Assembly (NCBI GenBank): GCA_035041965.1
Contig: JAPYMA010000933.1
Location: 25,229-89,228 of the forward strand
Direction of reading: 5' to 3'
Source: Anisakis pegreffii
Lineage: Eukaryota; Nematoda; Chromadorea; Rhabditida; Anisakidae
DNA: 64,000 nucleotides
Position numbers and translations under genes: made by a program. Every line of letters begins with the position of its first letter. Position 1 is the stretch's first letter. Below the pieces are notes generated by a model. That model made no database searches. It was not told where the DNA came from and was given only the letters and a program-made list of their open reading frames with translations. Shown here piece after piece: positions 42,601 through 55,573 of this stretch.

Positions 42601-43087
42601 TGCATATTTAATGGAATTGATTGAAACTGAAATAATACTGAACCGCTTGAAACTGTTGAGATCAGTTTTGGTGAGTTCGAACTTGAAACGGCGGACAGAC
42701 TGAAATAATTGAATCAACGATAAGCACCAACACAATCGGAGAAGTCTATTCAGCCATACATCTTTAGTATTATAACTATTATTTTCGTTGTTCACATGGT
42801 ATATGGATGCTCTGACAGATGACAGAGCATTTTGGCCGCCAGCAGTTGAACTAGTCTCACGAACCTTGCAATCGCACTGTGATTGTAATCGAAAATTGTC
42901 AGTGTATCACTCATACGTAAGCCAACTGAGTGTGACGTGACTTCAATAAGATCATTTCGTGATGCTTTGAATCCCCATTCACAATTCAAATTCGGACAAT
43001 AGCTGGGTGCTGAGTCGAAGCCAGGTGATTTGATCCAATATCTTCTGCCATTCACCATTTGAGTCGATGAATTACCACAAGCACAAT
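39667..43087 (-). CDS. CUB-domain surface protein with mucin-like Pro/Thr repeat, 5' end missing
   Basis: Nine minus-strand exons join in phase: 42865-43087, 42545-42699, 42248-42458, 41979-42151, 41084-41897, 40815-40919, 40128-40265, 39908-40026 and 39667-39788, about 686 codons. The first is a CUB domain (CACGN, YWIKSPGFDSAPSYCPNLNC, DTLTIFDYNHSAIA, then SGSVLFQFQS in exon 2). Exons 3-4 look like a second, divergent CUB (FTVNISAGYSFMLHV, DGATIDAMLLDTS). The long fifth exon encodes more than 15 Pro/Thr repeats of TPEIPTTKP (9 residues) and TPEITTPNIP (10), a probable O-glycosylated stalk. Exons 6-8 resemble another CUB (SALGIKLEVANR, LSVIYRSNGGVNKGMLLSYR). The last exon ends in a hydrophobic segment (LFMIFSIFFMFA) with no charged tail, so it is a membrane anchor or GPI signal. 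The exon with the start codon and signal peptide was not found. Repeat length may vary between individuals. Confidence 0.8.
41290..41819 (-). repeat. Coding minisatellite, 27- and 30-bp units
   Basis: On the minus strand two unit types encode Pro/Thr-rich peptides: a 27-bp unit (TPEIPTTKP) at about 41430-41600 and a 30-bp unit (TPEITTPNIP) at about 41600-41815, with degenerate units towards 41290. The plus-strand frames through it encode only Val/Gly/Leu runs and are shadows. Confidence 0.9.
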
Positions 43088-43244
43088 CTGTAAACTAGTC
43101 ACTTTCGATCAGAAGCAAGTCAACCGCAGCTGTACAATGCAGTCAATTCGATTCATTATTGTATGCACTTTCAAGTACAGATTTAATTCTGGAAATACCT
43201 ATATATTATAACATTAAACACATGTGAACTTTTCTAGTCCAGAG

Positions 43245-44466
43245 TAGGGTTTGCACGGAATCTCGGAATCAGTTCTGATCTCGATCCCAGGATTTAAGTT
43301 TTGAAAAATCCTGGGATTTCGGGATTTGATAAAACAGGTCAATTTGCGTGAATTTTGATAGTATGCTGATCTTGAAGCAAGCCTTAATCATTCCCATCTC
43401 ATTCATATACAGTCATTTTTGCTGTTTACCCTCTATCATTGATAAATAGCTAAGGAAATAGACGCAAATTGGACGAATGACATGATCAACGACAGCTCGA
43501 TGAAATTTTACGTAACATTTCATTAAGTATTCAGCTGATTATTCTGCTCTTCGTTGGTTTATATCACACTCATCTGGATGCATTTCTAAGTAGACTAACA
43601 GAAATAATTACATTTTCTAATAAGAACCAAGAGCAACAAATTTCAGCGGGATTTTGAGTCGTTTCCTCCAACGCGATTTTTTCGGCTTTAATATTCCTAT
43701 CAATTCAACTGCATGTTCTAAAGACTGCAAGTCCTTTTACTTCGCTATTTGGAAACATTTCCATCCGATCGAAATGTACATTAATTCTCACTGGGTTCAC
43801 TCATAGTGAGAATTCACTGTCGAAGTGAGGGAAATTGTTCCATTCAAAAGGATCTTAAACCTAACTATCAAGTACTGTTCCATGATTTCTGATCGAAATT
43901 ATCAAACATGTAAGTGCTCGATGGTTCGATGAAAATCCATTGCGATTTTTTTTTCACTGCTCTGAACTTTTAATTTTTTCAAAATTCGAATGATATAATT
44001 CATGCGATACATTTCTTTCGTAAAACATCGAAATTTCCGAAATGGCAGAATTCACTTGACGTTAATACTGCGAGAAAATGGACTTGAAGCACTGCAAATA
44101 AGTGTTTGAGAATCAAGAATTTCATATTCACATGCAAGTGTACTGTTATTAGCTTAGACCCGAGACGACAAGACGCCTTAGCATAGAAAATGCAGTATGC
44201 CTTGCGGCATGACCATTAGCATCATTACATGAAATATTAATTTGAACTTGAATAATTTGGTTCCTCGAACTTGTTCAATAATTTGTTGAATTAACTCCTT
44301 TCTGATTAATAATGAACATATTGGTTCGAAAAGATGTGTTTGAACATGTCCCGCATCGATATTACAAAAATTGTTCGATTCCGGGGTTACACCGGGATCA
44401 AAAATCGATCTCGGGATCAAATCCCGATCCCGGGATTGAAAAATCGTCGGGATTTTGCAAACCCTA
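43245..44466. mobile_element. Non-autonomous hAT-like DNA transposon
   Basis: TAGGGTTTGCA at 43245-43255 is repeated inverted at 44456-44466. Similarity continues inward for about 90 bp at both ends, with CGGGATTTGAT shared. The 1.2 kb interior has no transposase frame. The terminal motif is of the hAT type, but no 8-bp target duplication is visible, so the family call is inference. Confidence 0.6.
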
Positions 44467-46113
44467 GTTATAACGCGTTAAAATGTTACATTAAGGATAA
44501 GAATGATGGCTCAAGTGGATTAGAGTGAATAGAAATAGAAAAGTTTATCATACTACGTAGAACACATTCTGGAAGAATGCATTAGCTTAATCGGATTCTG
44601 CACTTGCTCATAGTTCGATTACCATTAACAAACAAGCGATTTGTTCGCCACCAACCGAACAACCCCTTTCGGTTTCGGTCGATGGCACCGAAATTTGTCC
44701 CTCGCGTGACACCGATCGAGCAGTTCCTTTCGGTTGCGCTCGGAGGCCATCGAAAGCCGGTTTTTGGTGTCCACCGTTCTTTTCGGTCGCAGTCGGTGGC
44801 CAACGATTTTCGGGTGACCTGGGGATATCGGCATTCACAAAAAATCGGTCGGTGGTCTTCGACCGAAATTCGATGGCCATCGACCCAACTCTACCCTCGG
44901 AAAACAATTTATTCACTCATACGCTCGATTTTTGCCTAAACTCGTGGTTTTGCGTGGAGGACAGAGTTAACCTGTTCTCGGAATTGATTTGAACGAGCTT
45001 AGGTATTGATTTAATAATCCAGCAGCCTATTTGTATATTCAGGAACCTCCTCTCCAAAGTGAGAAACACATTTATCTTATCGAGTCTGCCTCCATCAACT
45101 TCAAGGAACTACCTCATTCAAAATATTAGTGCGAAACGTGTAATATCGAGGTTACACGATATTTTAATACGAAACGTTATTTTTTCATCCAAGTTTGTAC
45201 TTTCGTTCACGGACTGGCTTACAACACAGATAAAAGTTACCAACAAGTGACCAAAAGCTGAATCTTGAATGCCCGTCAAGATGCACCATGCTAGGTATTA
45301 GGTGTTATATGCTTCGAATAACCCCAAACGCTTCAGTTTGTTCGGCCGTCACTTTCAATATCGCAGTCTGTTATGCGCTATCCTGTCTGCTCTTGCTAGA
45401 GGTATGTTACCGCTGACGCGCGCCACTATTCATACTAATTGGTGAAACGTCTGATATCTCTATACAAAAATGATCTATTCGTTGTAGTTTATAGTATGAA
45501 TGAAGCATATATGATATTGCATGTATTGAAAAATATGGATGAAACTCATGTCTCGGAAAACCTGTGTGATTTAGCACCGAAGGTAAACTGTAAAAGTCGT
45601 CCGGATTATATTAGGCCATTCTCAATCTGACCATGAGCTCAAGGCCAACCTCGTAAGCCGAGGTGAGATGGTAGGCTTGAGTTTGCTACTGCTAAACCCG
45701 ACGATGCTAAATTGCGCCCGGGTGAGTTTTGCATGGTCTGAACGCACTGCATGGCTATCATATTAGAACGTTGCCAAAAGTTGAACCACTCCAGTTTGGT
45801 CTTTATCCACACTGTAATCATATGGCAAACGCGTTTCATCCTCCCCACGTCGAAGGCAACGTGGCTAGCGTATGAAAATAAATTTAATCGTTCACATGTA
45901 ACTGTATATAAATTATTCATTGCAAGTGGATGAAATTTGGTGGTATTAAACAATGTTGAATACTGAAAGCATTTACTTGATTGGCCGGACCTTTAACTAT
46001 TAGAGTGCCGACCACAACATGCTTTCCCAGTTTTTCTATCCCTCGTTTTTTCTTCAGTTGATAGTATCAAAACTAAATCAAAACTTTCAGATATTTGGGT
46101 GAAAAATGTTGAA
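44467..46113. other. Intergenic DNA with a GC-rich block
   Basis: Positions about 44620-44890 are markedly richer in G and C than the surroundings and contain many degenerate TTCGGT and CGGTGG motifs. Several frames on both strands are open there because stops are rare, not because of a gene. The rest holds nothing I can support. An AAACTTTCAG acceptor-like motif ends at 46090. Confidence 0.45.
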
Positions 46114-49100
46114 ATGGTACGTGGCGGTATGTTGAGGGTGACTATCATTTCACTGATATCATTTATACTTTTGTATATTATTTATTTATCTACAGCATCC
46201 TCATCAACTTATCTGACTTATCATACCAATGTATACCGAGATCACGGTTTGTTGTTTGCATTGTAATTCTTTTCAGGTTCCGGTGAAATTTCTTGTTTGA
46301 ATAATGTTATTGGGCAATGGCGGGTATTAACGCGCTAATTTGCTATTAGAAGAACAAAATTTTTTTCCTTGGCACGTTAACTCTTTAATTATTTTAAAGC
46401 GAAACTCATTAACGGTAATTTTCACCAAATTTATTTTTTAGCGCTATCTATTAATGATAACTGCCGTTATTTTTCTTTCATCAGCATGTTGACGAGCTGA
46501 TTTTTCCTTCACTTCTGCCATTCCATTAACCTTCGTCCTGAAAGGAATGCTGATTTCTCACAGCACAAAGATATTTCATAATATATAACTGTACCACCAA
46601 ACTCGTCGTATTTGAAATTGTCGGATCGATTCAAAGTTAGCTTTCAACTCCACCTCAAACATAGAATCTCAAACTTTCATAAGGTATCGTTCTTGTTTGC
46701 ACAGCGCTCTTTATATGAAAACACACCAGTGGCTTGGCGTCGTAATGCAAATGAGTTCTGAAATAGTTTACGTAGGTTGTTGGGGATAGTGGACCTGTAG
46801 TTCCACATTGGTACTGAGCACAACGGATATTCCTTCTTCTAAGAACTGTGGAATTCAGGAATATTCGTTCATTGATTTTGAGAAGAATTTCGTCTTTATT
46901 CTTATCCACCGATTTTGACTGAAGACTTTCCGTCTGGTTTTTCTCCCTGCTATCCATTTTGTGAAATAGGATTTCTGACACTGTGCTGCTGACATTGAAT
47001 GTAAGTACTCCAATAAATTATCTGATAGTCTAATCAAAATTTTAAAATAATTAAAAAGGATGCTTGTTGTTACAACCAGTGCTCTTATATTTGATTGTGA
47101 TCGAAATTTGCTGATATCTGGTGATCGTTCAGAAAACTATATGTGCACTGCATTTCTACACGTAGATAATAGTGTGAGATATATTGATTTCTTATTGAAT
47201 TGATTATATTGAATCGCTCCTCAGAAAAATTCTTAAAAGTTGTTGGATGCTGAAGAAGAACTGTGGAATTCACTGAATTGAGATAGGTCTTATAACGTAA
47301 TGAAGATTTTTTTTTCGAAAAATCCACACAGCATGATCGCAAATTTTGAGAGGGAAGTTGAGATCAGAGGATTAAGGATAGCGATTGACTGACTAATTGT
47401 ACTGATCAACTCATCAATGAGAGTTATCGCTAATTTTTCAGATCGGCGACATTATTAGTGGAAAAATTTTCGTTAATTTCTCGTTAATGGCGTTTATACG
47501 GATTAACTTTAAGGAAGTAAGAAAATTGTTGACTGATTAGTGTTTAGCGGAGCTCACTTCTTCGTTAACGTGCCTCCACAATGTTAACGTGGCTTAACAT
47601 TAACGTGTCTTTTAATTATTTGTTATGCTTGATAAAACTCGTTTCTGAGTAATACATAATCCACAAATAAATGATCACAATCCAGTGACTTGAAGTGTGC
47701 TTAAAGATAAAGGTTTAGATGATGCAATAGACTGGAGTTACGGGGTTATAATAGATGCGGGCTCAACGGGATCACGATTGTTTCTTTACAAATGGCAGAC
47801 AGTATCGGATAATCATCTAATTGACATTCATCCTGCGTTGGATCACTCTAACAAGGCAGTTGTTAAAAAAGCCAGTCCTGGCTTATCTTCATTCGCTAAC
47901 ACTCCTCAAAATGCTTCCGGTATGCTTAACATTACTTCGTTGTTTGGAATTATTCCTTGGTAGTAAATGCTCACTTCATTTCAGAGTATATTAAGCCATT
48001 ATTGGATTATGCGGTTCAGTATATACCAACTGAGAAACAGCCTTATACACCAGTTTTCATTTTTGCAACTGCTGGAATGCGACTTCTTCCATTGAAGTAT
48101 ACTTTTGAAACTTAATTAACATGTATCTTATCAGTATTCTTGTGGCTATTTGCTACTGATCTTATTGATAATTTTGTAGTCAATGTACTTATGAAATAGG
48201 GTGATGCTACAAGCCTTGGTCTGAATTCTGGATGAGTCTCAGTAATACAGCTCAGGTTTCAATATAAATCAGAGGTGAGCAGTAAGTCTCAGGCTAAGCC
48301 ACGCGATGAGCATCATTCAAAAGCAAACGTTCAAGGTTTGCGGTAGTCCGACCCCCTTTCGTAAACACGTTAACTGCTGGACTATCGACTCATTATTGCA
48401 GTCAACAAGAAGACATCTTGAGGAATTTGCACAAAAATTTGCCGTTAATGACAAAACTGCAAATTATTCCTGAGCATATTCGCGTAATTGAAGGAAAATG
48501 GGAAGGAATTTATTCGTGGATTGCGGTTAACTATATACTTGGAAGGTTGTTGAATTAATTAATTATTATGAGTAATTATGAATGTTGGATGCCATATGCA
48601 TAATAGCGAATGATTAAAGGTTTGACGTAAACGGCTCACATGAAGTTCGTCAGCGAAGTGTTGGTATGATTGATGTTGGTGGTGCGTCATTACAAATAGC
48701 AATTGAATTGAATCATGAAAACGATATGAATGACAATTACAATGTTGAAAATGTTAATTTGGGCTGTAGAGATGACAGTGAAATGTTCAGGTATTGGTTG
48801 TTATTATTACATATTAAGAGAAACATGAATAGATGAAATACTTGCCAGGTATCGTTTATTTGCAACAACTTTTCTTGGATACGGAGTGAATGAAGGTATT
48901 CGCAAATATGAGCAGTTGTTGAGTGATCGTTTATTTGAATCATATAATGCTTCTCATCATCAATATGTTCGTGATTCGTGTTTACCAAAGAATCTTGTTA
49001 AAACTGTTTCTCGCAAAAATGGTTCACAATTTGTTAGAAAGGTTTGTTTGGCACAGTAGTATTTGTTTGTTTTTTTTTTATTACTGGTACTATTAAAATG

Positions 49101-50359
49101 ATAATACTGTGTCAAAATAACTGTTGAATGAATGAAATGTGCAGGGTGTTGGAGATTGGGATAATTGTTTGGAAGAAATGAATGGACTGCTTGATGGTAG
49201 TAAGAGCAAAGAATGCGCAACATATTTAACGTCGTCAATAAGCACTGCAACCACAGCAGTACCATCATGTTATCTAGGCCAGGTTCGATCGCCACACATT
49301 GATTTATCGTCGATGGAACTGTATGGTTTTAGTGAATTGTGGTTCACAACAAATGATATCTTTTCATTGGGTGGACAGTATAACTTCGCTGACTTCGCCA
49401 CTCAGTCTAGACTCTATTGCAATTCGCGTTGGTCAGCTATACAGGTGGTTATATTGTAGTTTTATTGGTTTTAATTACTCATCTTGATGTGGGATGAAAT
49501 GAATAAATGACTGATTAATTCAGTTACGAAAGCGTCAAAATCTTTATCCTAAAGCAGATGAAGATCGACTTCGTTCACAATGCTTTAAATCAGCATGGAT
49601 TGCGGCTATACTTCATAAAGGTTTTTCGTTGAGTAAATTCAAAAATCGTTTAAAGTCGGTTTTTGATATCAATGGAGAGGAAGTACAGTGGACGTTGGGT
49701 GCGATGCTCCACAATATGAGGTGCTTCATTTTACCTTCACTGGTTAAATGCAATCTGTTATTGAAATCATTATTTTATGATTCGTTATCACTCTTATTGT
49801 TATGAGTGATACATCATCATGATTCGTATTTACACGTTTAAAAGCAGTTTATGCTTAATGGAAAATGTAGTTGGAAACCAAAGTAGATGGATTTATGTAC
49901 TGAGGATATCAATACATCAAAAAGTGACGCATTTCTTTGTGATGCTTGTTTACTGAAGTTGGTATATTTTTGTATATGCCAAATCTGAACAGCAGAACAA
50001 ATACAGTTATGATACAAAATTTCGAAGCAAAATACAGGAACATTGCTGTACCGGAAATTTTGGATGTAATGAAATATGAAATGAATTGAAGGTATTTTCC
50101 ATTACGTGACATGCAACGCCGTAACTGGTTGGATAAAAGGCGTCACCTAACAACAACGAATAAGTCCTCGATTTATGTATTATTGATGATAGCATTGTGC
50201 ATTATATTGGGGATTATCTGGAAAAGTTTAGTTGGCTCCAAAAATGGATTGTTGCGAAGAGAGCCATCGATATGGGGCTATATGATGTTATCACAAGATC
50301 AGTCATCACTCTATCAGCCATCAGCATCAGCACTCTATAAACTGCAATCGTTTTCCTAG
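46114..50359 (+). CDS. ENTPD4: Golgi nucleoside diphosphatase (ENTPD4/ENTPD7-like)
   Basis: These GDA1/CD39 enzymes hydrolyse UDP and GDP in the Golgi lumen so that nucleotide sugars keep entering; C. elegans relatives are UDA-1 and MIG-23. Nine exons (46114-46246, 47719-47919, 47985-48096, 48402-48545, 48620-48790, 48849-49041, 49145-49444, 49524-49720, 50092-50359) join in phase to 572 codons; human ENTPD4 has 616. Exon 1 gives an N-terminal membrane segment ([15 protein letters not shown]). Apyrase regions are [12 protein letters not shown] (from residue 57), [37 protein letters not shown] and [20 protein letters not shown] and [10 protein letters not shown] match human ENTPD4. A second membrane segment ([16 protein letters not shown]) sits near the C-terminus. 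Exon 1 rests on phase, membrane topology and a nearby acceptor-like motif. A possible AATAAA is at 50696-50701. Confidence 0.94.
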
Positions 50360-50466
50360 TCTTATTTTCGTCTCCATTCACAACTCTCGCTCAAAAGCTA
50401 ATTGTGGATGCGTAAATCAAAAATCAATATTATGAGTGAGCAGAGAGGATGATTTGATTTATTTCT

Positions 50467-50470
<4 letters not shown>

Positions 50471-50527
<57 letters not shown>
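50471..50527. repeat. TA dinucleotide microsatellite
   Basis: About 57 bp of pure TA repeat in the ENTPD4 3' flank. Confidence 0.95.
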
Positions 50528-50530
<3 letters not shown>

Positions 50531-53500
50531 GGAATATAATTTGAATTTGTTTTGTTTATGCTTACGATTGCGGATGGTCTCCGTGAAGCAATGATTTTGC
50601 CTTTCACCTGTGAATTCATATTTATTTGCGTTTTATCTCCATGTGTATACAATTCATATCATTGCGGATTATGTGATATTAGTATGAGTTGGCGCAATAA
50701 AACACTACAATACGATTGTTTTTCATCTGAATTTGTTTGATACAACATTTTGATGTTTCAGTGGTACCATTTTGAAGAAATGTTCAAGAGTTAAAGGAAG
50801 TATTGAATTTCAGCAGTCCTGAATAACATACACTGGTATTAAACACTTTCCGATGTGTCTTCGTCGTGCCTTTATTCGCTTATTGTTTTGTGCTTGTATT
50901 TAAGATTGATCAGCGTACCGTTCAACGTTTTCAATTCATCTGCAAACTGTTAATGTTTATTGTTTTGTATCGTTTTATATAACTTATTGCTGTTAAGTAA
51001 ATCTATGTTCTATTCACCAGTACACCAATGTCATCTTACAAAGCCACTACAATAACAGATTATTGATCCTCCTTTCAAACCCAAAGTCATCCAGAAAGAA
51101 AGTGTCTACGAGACAATCTTCAAATCAGTTCACTCATCTCAGATCCAGATCATTCCTCATCATCCCTCCGTACATTGTGTACGCTTTATGGTGGATATGA
51201 CATATGACGTTTTTGTCTCTGTGAAATTCACTTGTTTCGAGTGTTTCAAGGCACACCAGTCGAATACTTTTATTCAAATATCTTCATGAATCAATCAAAA
51301 TTAGCTCCTCACTCAGTTGAAATCACCTGTTCAATCATCTTCAAAAAGCATTGCTTTGTACTTTTAAAACATAGCTCCCTTTCGCCAGTAGTATCCATAC
51401 ATAACATATAGGTTATTGCACAAATTTTTGACCCCTCCAAACATCTGAAATCTGATCGTCTTTTCAAGTAAAACAAATATTCAAATTAAGTTATAACCTA
51501 AATGAGTGAATCCGGAAGCGAATGATGACACTTTAACGGGGTGCCCGGCAACCAGTAAGGGTGTTTATTGAGCAGGTTTAGGAAAGAGTCTGGTAATAAA
51601 TCGATATCTTCGGTGGACATCTCAAAATTTATTAGGCAGAAAGCGGAACTAAAATATTTCAGCAATTTCATTGTTAGAAGCAAGAAACCTATGAACGTTC
51701 AAATATTCATTTCAAAGGGACAAATGTGGTTGAAAGCAGCCCAAAAAGGAAGTGATGGGGAAAAGAAAGCCCGAGTCGTGGCGGTGATACGAAAAGTTGG
51801 AAAAAAGCTAATCTGAGTGACAGTTTTGAAATCAGCTCTTGCAGCGTTCACTTCTCCCTCGTCATTGAAATTATTGATCAATTTCTATGGAATGCTTTCA
51901 GCAAACCTACCTCGCATTAATATCAGCACATTTGTGTGACTCATAAAATGAACGACATTTCGAATTGAGTTCATCGCAACTTGCCATTTTTAGATTTGAG
52001 AGGAGAGTTTTCGCTGAAAGTTAGATGAATTGCAGTCGCTTTCAAGTACACGGAGAGTGACTAAATAGACAAATGAATAATGTAGATGAATATCGAAGGC
52101 AATGGGGAAAATATTATTCAGTTACAATCAACTTACATTGATTCCTCAAATGAATGGCTTGTGAGACTGATAAAATGCATACAAATGTTACACTAAACAA
52201 CGTGATTTGGGAATTTTGCTTGAGCATTTTTATGAACTTTTAAGATTTATACCTGAAAACGCAAAATCAGTCTCGCGTAGAGGTGATTGATGCCTTTAGT
52301 ATCGAGAAATAGCTGAATTACATGCTGTCAGGAGTGGAATTTATAAAAAGTAAGAATAGTTAAACTAAGAATGGCCAAATCATGTGGTTTTTTACATGAA
52401 GAATATCGGCACCTGAACATTTGGTCTATACACATTCGCGCTAGTAAGCTGTCAATTCCATTCAGTGCATCTTTGGTCTTAGCCTAAGCCATAAGACTAA
52501 AAGGCATGTTATCAAGCCGAATGTCCAGTTGTAGATTAATTCATAGCTTTCGCAAATTCAGTGAATTGTCATAAAATTGAAATTGATAAAAGTAAATGAA
52601 TATTGATGGTATGAAAAGATTTTTTGCTTGGTTACATGCCTTCAACTATCTGAATGTTTTGATAAAAGACGGAGCAGAGATATATTGGTGGAGGATTGCA
52701 TGTTTCACGATAATGCAGTATGAATTAAAGTTGAAATGGGGTGACGAACGGAAAAATGAGAACAGGAATTGCAGTAGCAGTTGATAAGATATGGGGATGC
52801 TGCATCTAAGTGTTCACGGAGCAATTTTATCACTTTTTGGATTGTCATCCATCCATCAGCTGTAAATAGCGCAAGAAATGACAGCAGACATAGACTTCTG
52901 TTAGACTTAGTCACCATGCCGCTGGTTGAATTCAGTGTGTAGCACTGATGAATTTGAACGGAAGATTCGCATAAATATGCAAATATAAATGGAAAAAAAG
53001 AATATTGAATGACGTAATTTAATTTTTTGATACGAAATATGAAACAAAAGATATAATAAATGAATTAAAAATAAACGAATTAGATGTATAGAATTTATTC
53101 ATTTGTTCGATTGTTACATTTCGAATTTGATTTGATTGGCTCATCTCATCTCATTCATTTGTTTCGTCATTTTTAATCGTCTCTTTGACTATCTATTCTA
53201 TGAATTTTATAAAATACGCTAACACCTTCTGATTGTTGTTGAAATTGAAGCATCTAAAAGTGTTTCATGTGTGATCAACGAAAACCTTTCCACTGTCCAA
53301 TAATTATGGTCGCTTCTTTCTGATCACGATCAATCAGTTCATAAATAATTAATCAGTCACTCAGTCAATCCACGAATTGATTTTTCTCATTCTGTTTTGA
53401 ATTCAGATTCTTATTTTTGTTGTCAGACTACCCTTCAACAATACTGTTTAGTCCTTTCGAATTTAGCTCCACTCGATTAATCGCCTTGATTTTGCTGACT

Positions 53501-53882
53501 TTAACTGAACTCAAAAAGCGGCTTTAGAAGTTTACATTCGATTCGCCACTTAATTTAAACAGTTACGTGTACGGAAGTCTGCTATGACGTACATACACCT
53601 TCACAGATGCATCCATCCTTCTATGATTCATCATTGCACACTTCAATTCATTATGCGTTCGTTATATTCGTATATCCGCCACACCTTGATTTATTTATTT
53701 TATTTGAAATTATTTATTTATACATATAATTATTCATTCATTCGTTTATGTCTCATTTACATTCAAAATAACATCTCACTTTCAGACATTTTTTGATAGA
53801 CTCACTTTCTTGATGCTCTCTCAATTATCCATTTGAAAACATCCGCTTTCAATGTTTTCTTGATAAAATTCAAGCATCTCGC

Positions 53883-53918
<36 letters not shown>
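53883..53918. repeat. AAT trinucleotide microsatellite
   Basis: About 12 uninterrupted AAT units. Confidence 0.9.
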
Positions 53919-55258
53919 CAATAGGTAATGGGATGAAACCTTGAAACTTGTTCATTTCACCCGATTGCAAATAAATATACTAACTGAGTGTAAAATTCAG
54001 GAAGTAAGTTAGAGATCGGTGAAATAGTATTAATTGCATCGAGATGTGTAAAAGTTCTTTATATTATATAAATGAATTGATACTGCAATGAAAAAAATTA
54101 AATCAATGAAATAAATTTAAAGTGAAATTTAAATAGGCTATTTAAGGTTGTCATCGTTTCATTTCTTATATAACATTATATAATACAAGAACCATAATAT
54201 AGTATGATATATTATGTGTATTGCTGTATGATTTCAATAGACTTCATTTATATTTACATTATTTATTCGTTTCAACGATCGTCCAGTTATACAGTCAACA
54301 GTCTTTTTGAAATATGGAACGTTTTACTGAATTTTGAATTCGGTTTTCATTCAGTTATCTACCTATCCTATACATTTATTTGTTTATTTCAAGTGTGTTC
54401 ATTCATTACATAGCTGTGAAAAGCAAATTGAAAAAAAGAATTGGATGTTATATTAAGATTTGAGTGATTTGATCGATACATTCAGGATTAATTGTGCACG
54501 ATTTTAGAACATTTGATTGCTATTCATCTATCCATAAAACTGCTTTTGATACTGTTTATTATCTTTCGTATTTTGTTAATATCAATCGGATTGTTGCGAG
54601 GTGTTTTTTTTGATTGAAAATAACTGCTGAAAACGACTGATAATCAAATAGCGAATGAAAGTATTTTATTTGTAATATGTTTTGAGGCAGAACTTCAAAT
54701 CTTGTTCCGTTTAAAGAATGAATTTTAATTCATTTTTGATTCAAGCCTGAGAAACGGAGTTATTTGCATAGGATTATTAAAAGAAGCAACTTATTATTTA
54801 TTTTATTTGCACATTAAAGCATTTTTTGTACGTTGACACTTCTTTCGTATTGACCAACTGTCCGACAGCTACGATTAACATTTACCAATTGAATGTGTAC
54901 TGCGCATGTTCGCATTCGAATTGCTAAGCATTTCGAAGAAGGAAACGAGGTGAATTTTGAAATGGCACTGTTGGGCGATGAAAACAGATGCTAAAATATT
55001 TCTTTTGTAGTGTAAGAGAAGTTTTTTCGAAAATCTAGTTTTCTTGATCATCCAGTCCCACTGTGATGAATATTTATAGCTGTAAGAGACCACATGCATC
55101 TTCCATGCCAAACAGGGAATTATTCGTGTGGAATACCTCCTTGGGTCAAGGTGAAGCTATCAATCAGTCGAAACTTACCTTACCATCAGATCACTTTGAT
55201 GCTCACGTACTTCAGCCACCCTGAATTGTCAACACTTCAACTTCAATTCATGTAAACT

Positions 55259-55573
55259 GGAATTCTCAACCGGGGGTGCACGCATCCTCGAGGAGTGCGA
55301 GATGGCATTCTAGAAAATGCATGAGAAGCTGGGGTGGGAGGGAGTGCGAGAGTGGATGTGATGAGATCGGGTGAGTGAGGAGTGTGAAATAAGGTTTTAT
55401 TTGTTATACATTAAAGTAGGCGAAGACATACTTCTTGTGAATGTTGTTCATACTTTAGAAATAATTCTTTCAGTCGCATTTCATTCTTAAATAAACTATT
55501 GTTGCACGGAGTGCAAGGGCATCTTAAAATTTTCTAGGGGGTGCGAGAGTCAAAAAAAATTTGAGAATCACTG
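55259..55573. mobile_element. Short hAT-like MITE with target duplication
   Basis: ATGTAAACT flanks the element on both sides (55250-55258 and 55574-55582), consistent with an 8-bp hAT target duplication. Ends read GGAATTCTCAACC on the left and CAGTGATTCTCAAA, inverted, on the right, the CAGnGnTTCTCAA type known from hAT MITEs. The interior has GTGCGAGA in both orientations and no coding frame. Confidence 0.75.

Noticed and set aside
44604..44939. Overlapping open frames of 69-111 codons on both strands
   Set aside because: They arise from the low stop content of a GC-rich repetitive block; none looks like a protein family.
51498..51881. Three overlapping short frames on both strands
   Set aside because: Mutual overlap and lack of any recognised pattern suggest chance.
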